Positions 12,641-13,319 of a stretch of DNA of 13,319 bases are shown here, one piece after another. This stretch comes from Planctomycetota bacterium. Its GTDB lineage: Bacteria > Planctomycetota > UBA1135 > UBA2386. The stretch spans positions 1-13,319 of the forward strand of contig CANGSN010000041.1 of NCBI GenBank assembly GCA_947455805.1. The letters are read 5' to 3'. The notes beneath the pieces were generated by a model. The model did not search any database, had not been told where the DNA came from, and was given only the letters and a program-made list of their open reading frames with translations. The number at the start of each line of letters is the position of its first letter. The first letter of the stretch is position 1. The position numbers and the translations under genes are program-made.

Positions 12641-13285
12641 TCACTTCGGCTGCTGGACCTTGGGCGGGTCGTTCGGCGGCGCGGCGGTCGTGCCCTTGCC
12701 CGGGAGCAGCAGTTTGAACGCGAGGAAGCCGCCGATCAGCAGCGCCGTGCCGACCACGGTGACGAGGCCGAAGCGCCGTTCGATGAAGTCCTTGATCGGC
12801 GGGCCGAAGCGCTTGAACAGCCAGGCGACCAGGAAGAAGCGCGCGCTGCGGCCGACCGCCGACGCCAGAACGAACATCGCGAAGTTGGTGCCGAACACCC
12901 CTGCGGTGATGGTGATCACCTTGTAGGGAATCGGCGTGAACGCGGCGACGAAGACGATCCAGAAGTCCCATTCCTTGTAGAGGTCGCCGACGTGGTCGAA
13001 CGTCTCCTGGCTGAACACGTAGTTCAGGAAGAAGCCGTGGACGAAGTCGAGGTTCCACAGGAAGGCGCCGATCGCGTAGCCGCCGATGCCGCCGAGCACC
13101 GAGGCGATCGAGCACCAGGTGGCGAAGTAGTAGCCCTTCTGCACGTTGCCGATGCACAGCGCGATCAGCAGCACGTCGGGTGGGATCGGGAAGAAGCTGC
13201 TCTCGGCGAAGCTCAGCACGAACAGGGCCGGCATCGCGTACGGCGTCTCGGCCCAATGCAGGACCCAGTCGTACAGGCGTCGCAC
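12641..13285 (-). CDS. DedA/YqaA-type (SNARE-associated/VTT domain) membrane protein
   Basis: The 214-residue integral membrane protein belongs to the DedA superfamily, closest in feel to YqaA. DedA proteins are linked to lipid flipping, membrane homeostasis and proton-motive force; members of the wider VTT group act as phospholipid scramblases or undecaprenyl-phosphate carriers, but the substrate here is unknown. Diagnostic segments are LSFAESSFFPIPPDVLLIA (24-42), the second re-entrant-like AAFTPIPYKVITITAG (114-129) and GRSARFFLVA (145-154). A last hydrophobic helix lies at about 174-194, then a hydrophilic Pro/Lys tail. The start is GTG at 13285, giving MRRLYDWVLHWA, a usual opening for the group; the frame remains open to the window edge, so a few extra residues cannot be excluded. 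It lies 114 bases upstream of polA on the same strand. Confidence 0.88.
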   Translation of the reverse strand: MRRLYDWVLHWAETPYAMPALFVLSFAESSFFPIPPDVLLIALCIGNVQKGYYFATWCSIASVLGGIGGYAIGAFLWNLDFVHGFFLNYVFSQETFDHVGDLYKEWDFWIVFVAAFTPIPYKVITITAGVFGTNFAMFVLASAVGRSARFFLVAWLFKRFGPPIKDFIERRFGLVTVVGTALLIGGFLAFKLLLPGKGTTAAPPNDPPKVQQPK

Positions 13286-13319
13286 GAGGCCGCGGCGAAC
13301 GGGTGGGGGAGGAACCGGA

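Noticed and set aside
1..13319. Mobile elements, CRISPR array, tRNA/rRNA genes or defence system
   Set aside because: No transposase or integrase motifs, regular repeats, tRNA-like cloverleaf or defence gene pair were seen; a lone Uma2 protein is not evidence for a defence system.

Overview
The window is high-GC bacterial chromosome packed with housekeeping genes. All genes share the same strong G/C third-position bias. I see no insertion sequence, integrase, phage gene, CRISPR array, tRNA or rRNA. The mix is: a bL31 and RF1 pair, an SSB with a glycine-rich linker, a secreted PQQ-type sugar dehydrogenase, an Uma2 protein, DNA polymerase I without obvious proofreading residues, and mostly SD-less starts. 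This would suit a high-GC Planctomycetota-like lineage. That placement is inference from flavour only, with low confidence.

Layout. Positions 1-183 hold the tail of an unidentified gene. Next comes a translation-factor block on the + strand: rpmE (279-497), prfA (629-1708), a four-helix membrane protein of unknown function (1909-2616) and prmC (2624-3520). PrmC methylates the GGQ glutamine of RF1, so prfA and prmC are functional partners; the membrane protein is wedged between them. A hairpin-rich gap follows, with a PilZ (c-di-GMP receptor type) gene on the - strand (3667-4026), divergent from ssb (4205-4696). After a 380-base gap with strong hairpins comes a secreted glucose/sorbosone dehydrogenase-like protein (5077-6507). 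It converges on an Uma2-family gene (6649-7179, -), which is divergent from hisS (7349-8689). An unrecognised helical protein (8761-9768) converges on polA (9803-12526, -). Upstream of polA on the same strand is a DedA/YqaA-type membrane protein (12641-13285).

Regulation. Three genes have -35/-10 pairs with an identical 16-base spacer and a normal leader (rpmE, the dehydrogenase, Uma2). Four others (the PilZ gene, hisS, the 8761 gene, polA) have no Shine-Dalgarno sequence but carry a -10-like hexamer only 6-8 bases before the start codon, the arrangement expected of leaderless mRNAs. Only prfA and the membrane protein after it show clear Shine-Dalgarno sequences.

I did not find a convincing new multi-gene system. 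The points most worth a second look are the leaderless-type promoters, DNA polymerase I with Tyr at the O-helix selectivity position plus a degenerate exonuclease site, the unknown membrane protein between prfA and prmC, the hairpin just before the rpmE start codon, and the run of hairpins after prmC, the first of which contains the prmC stop codon.
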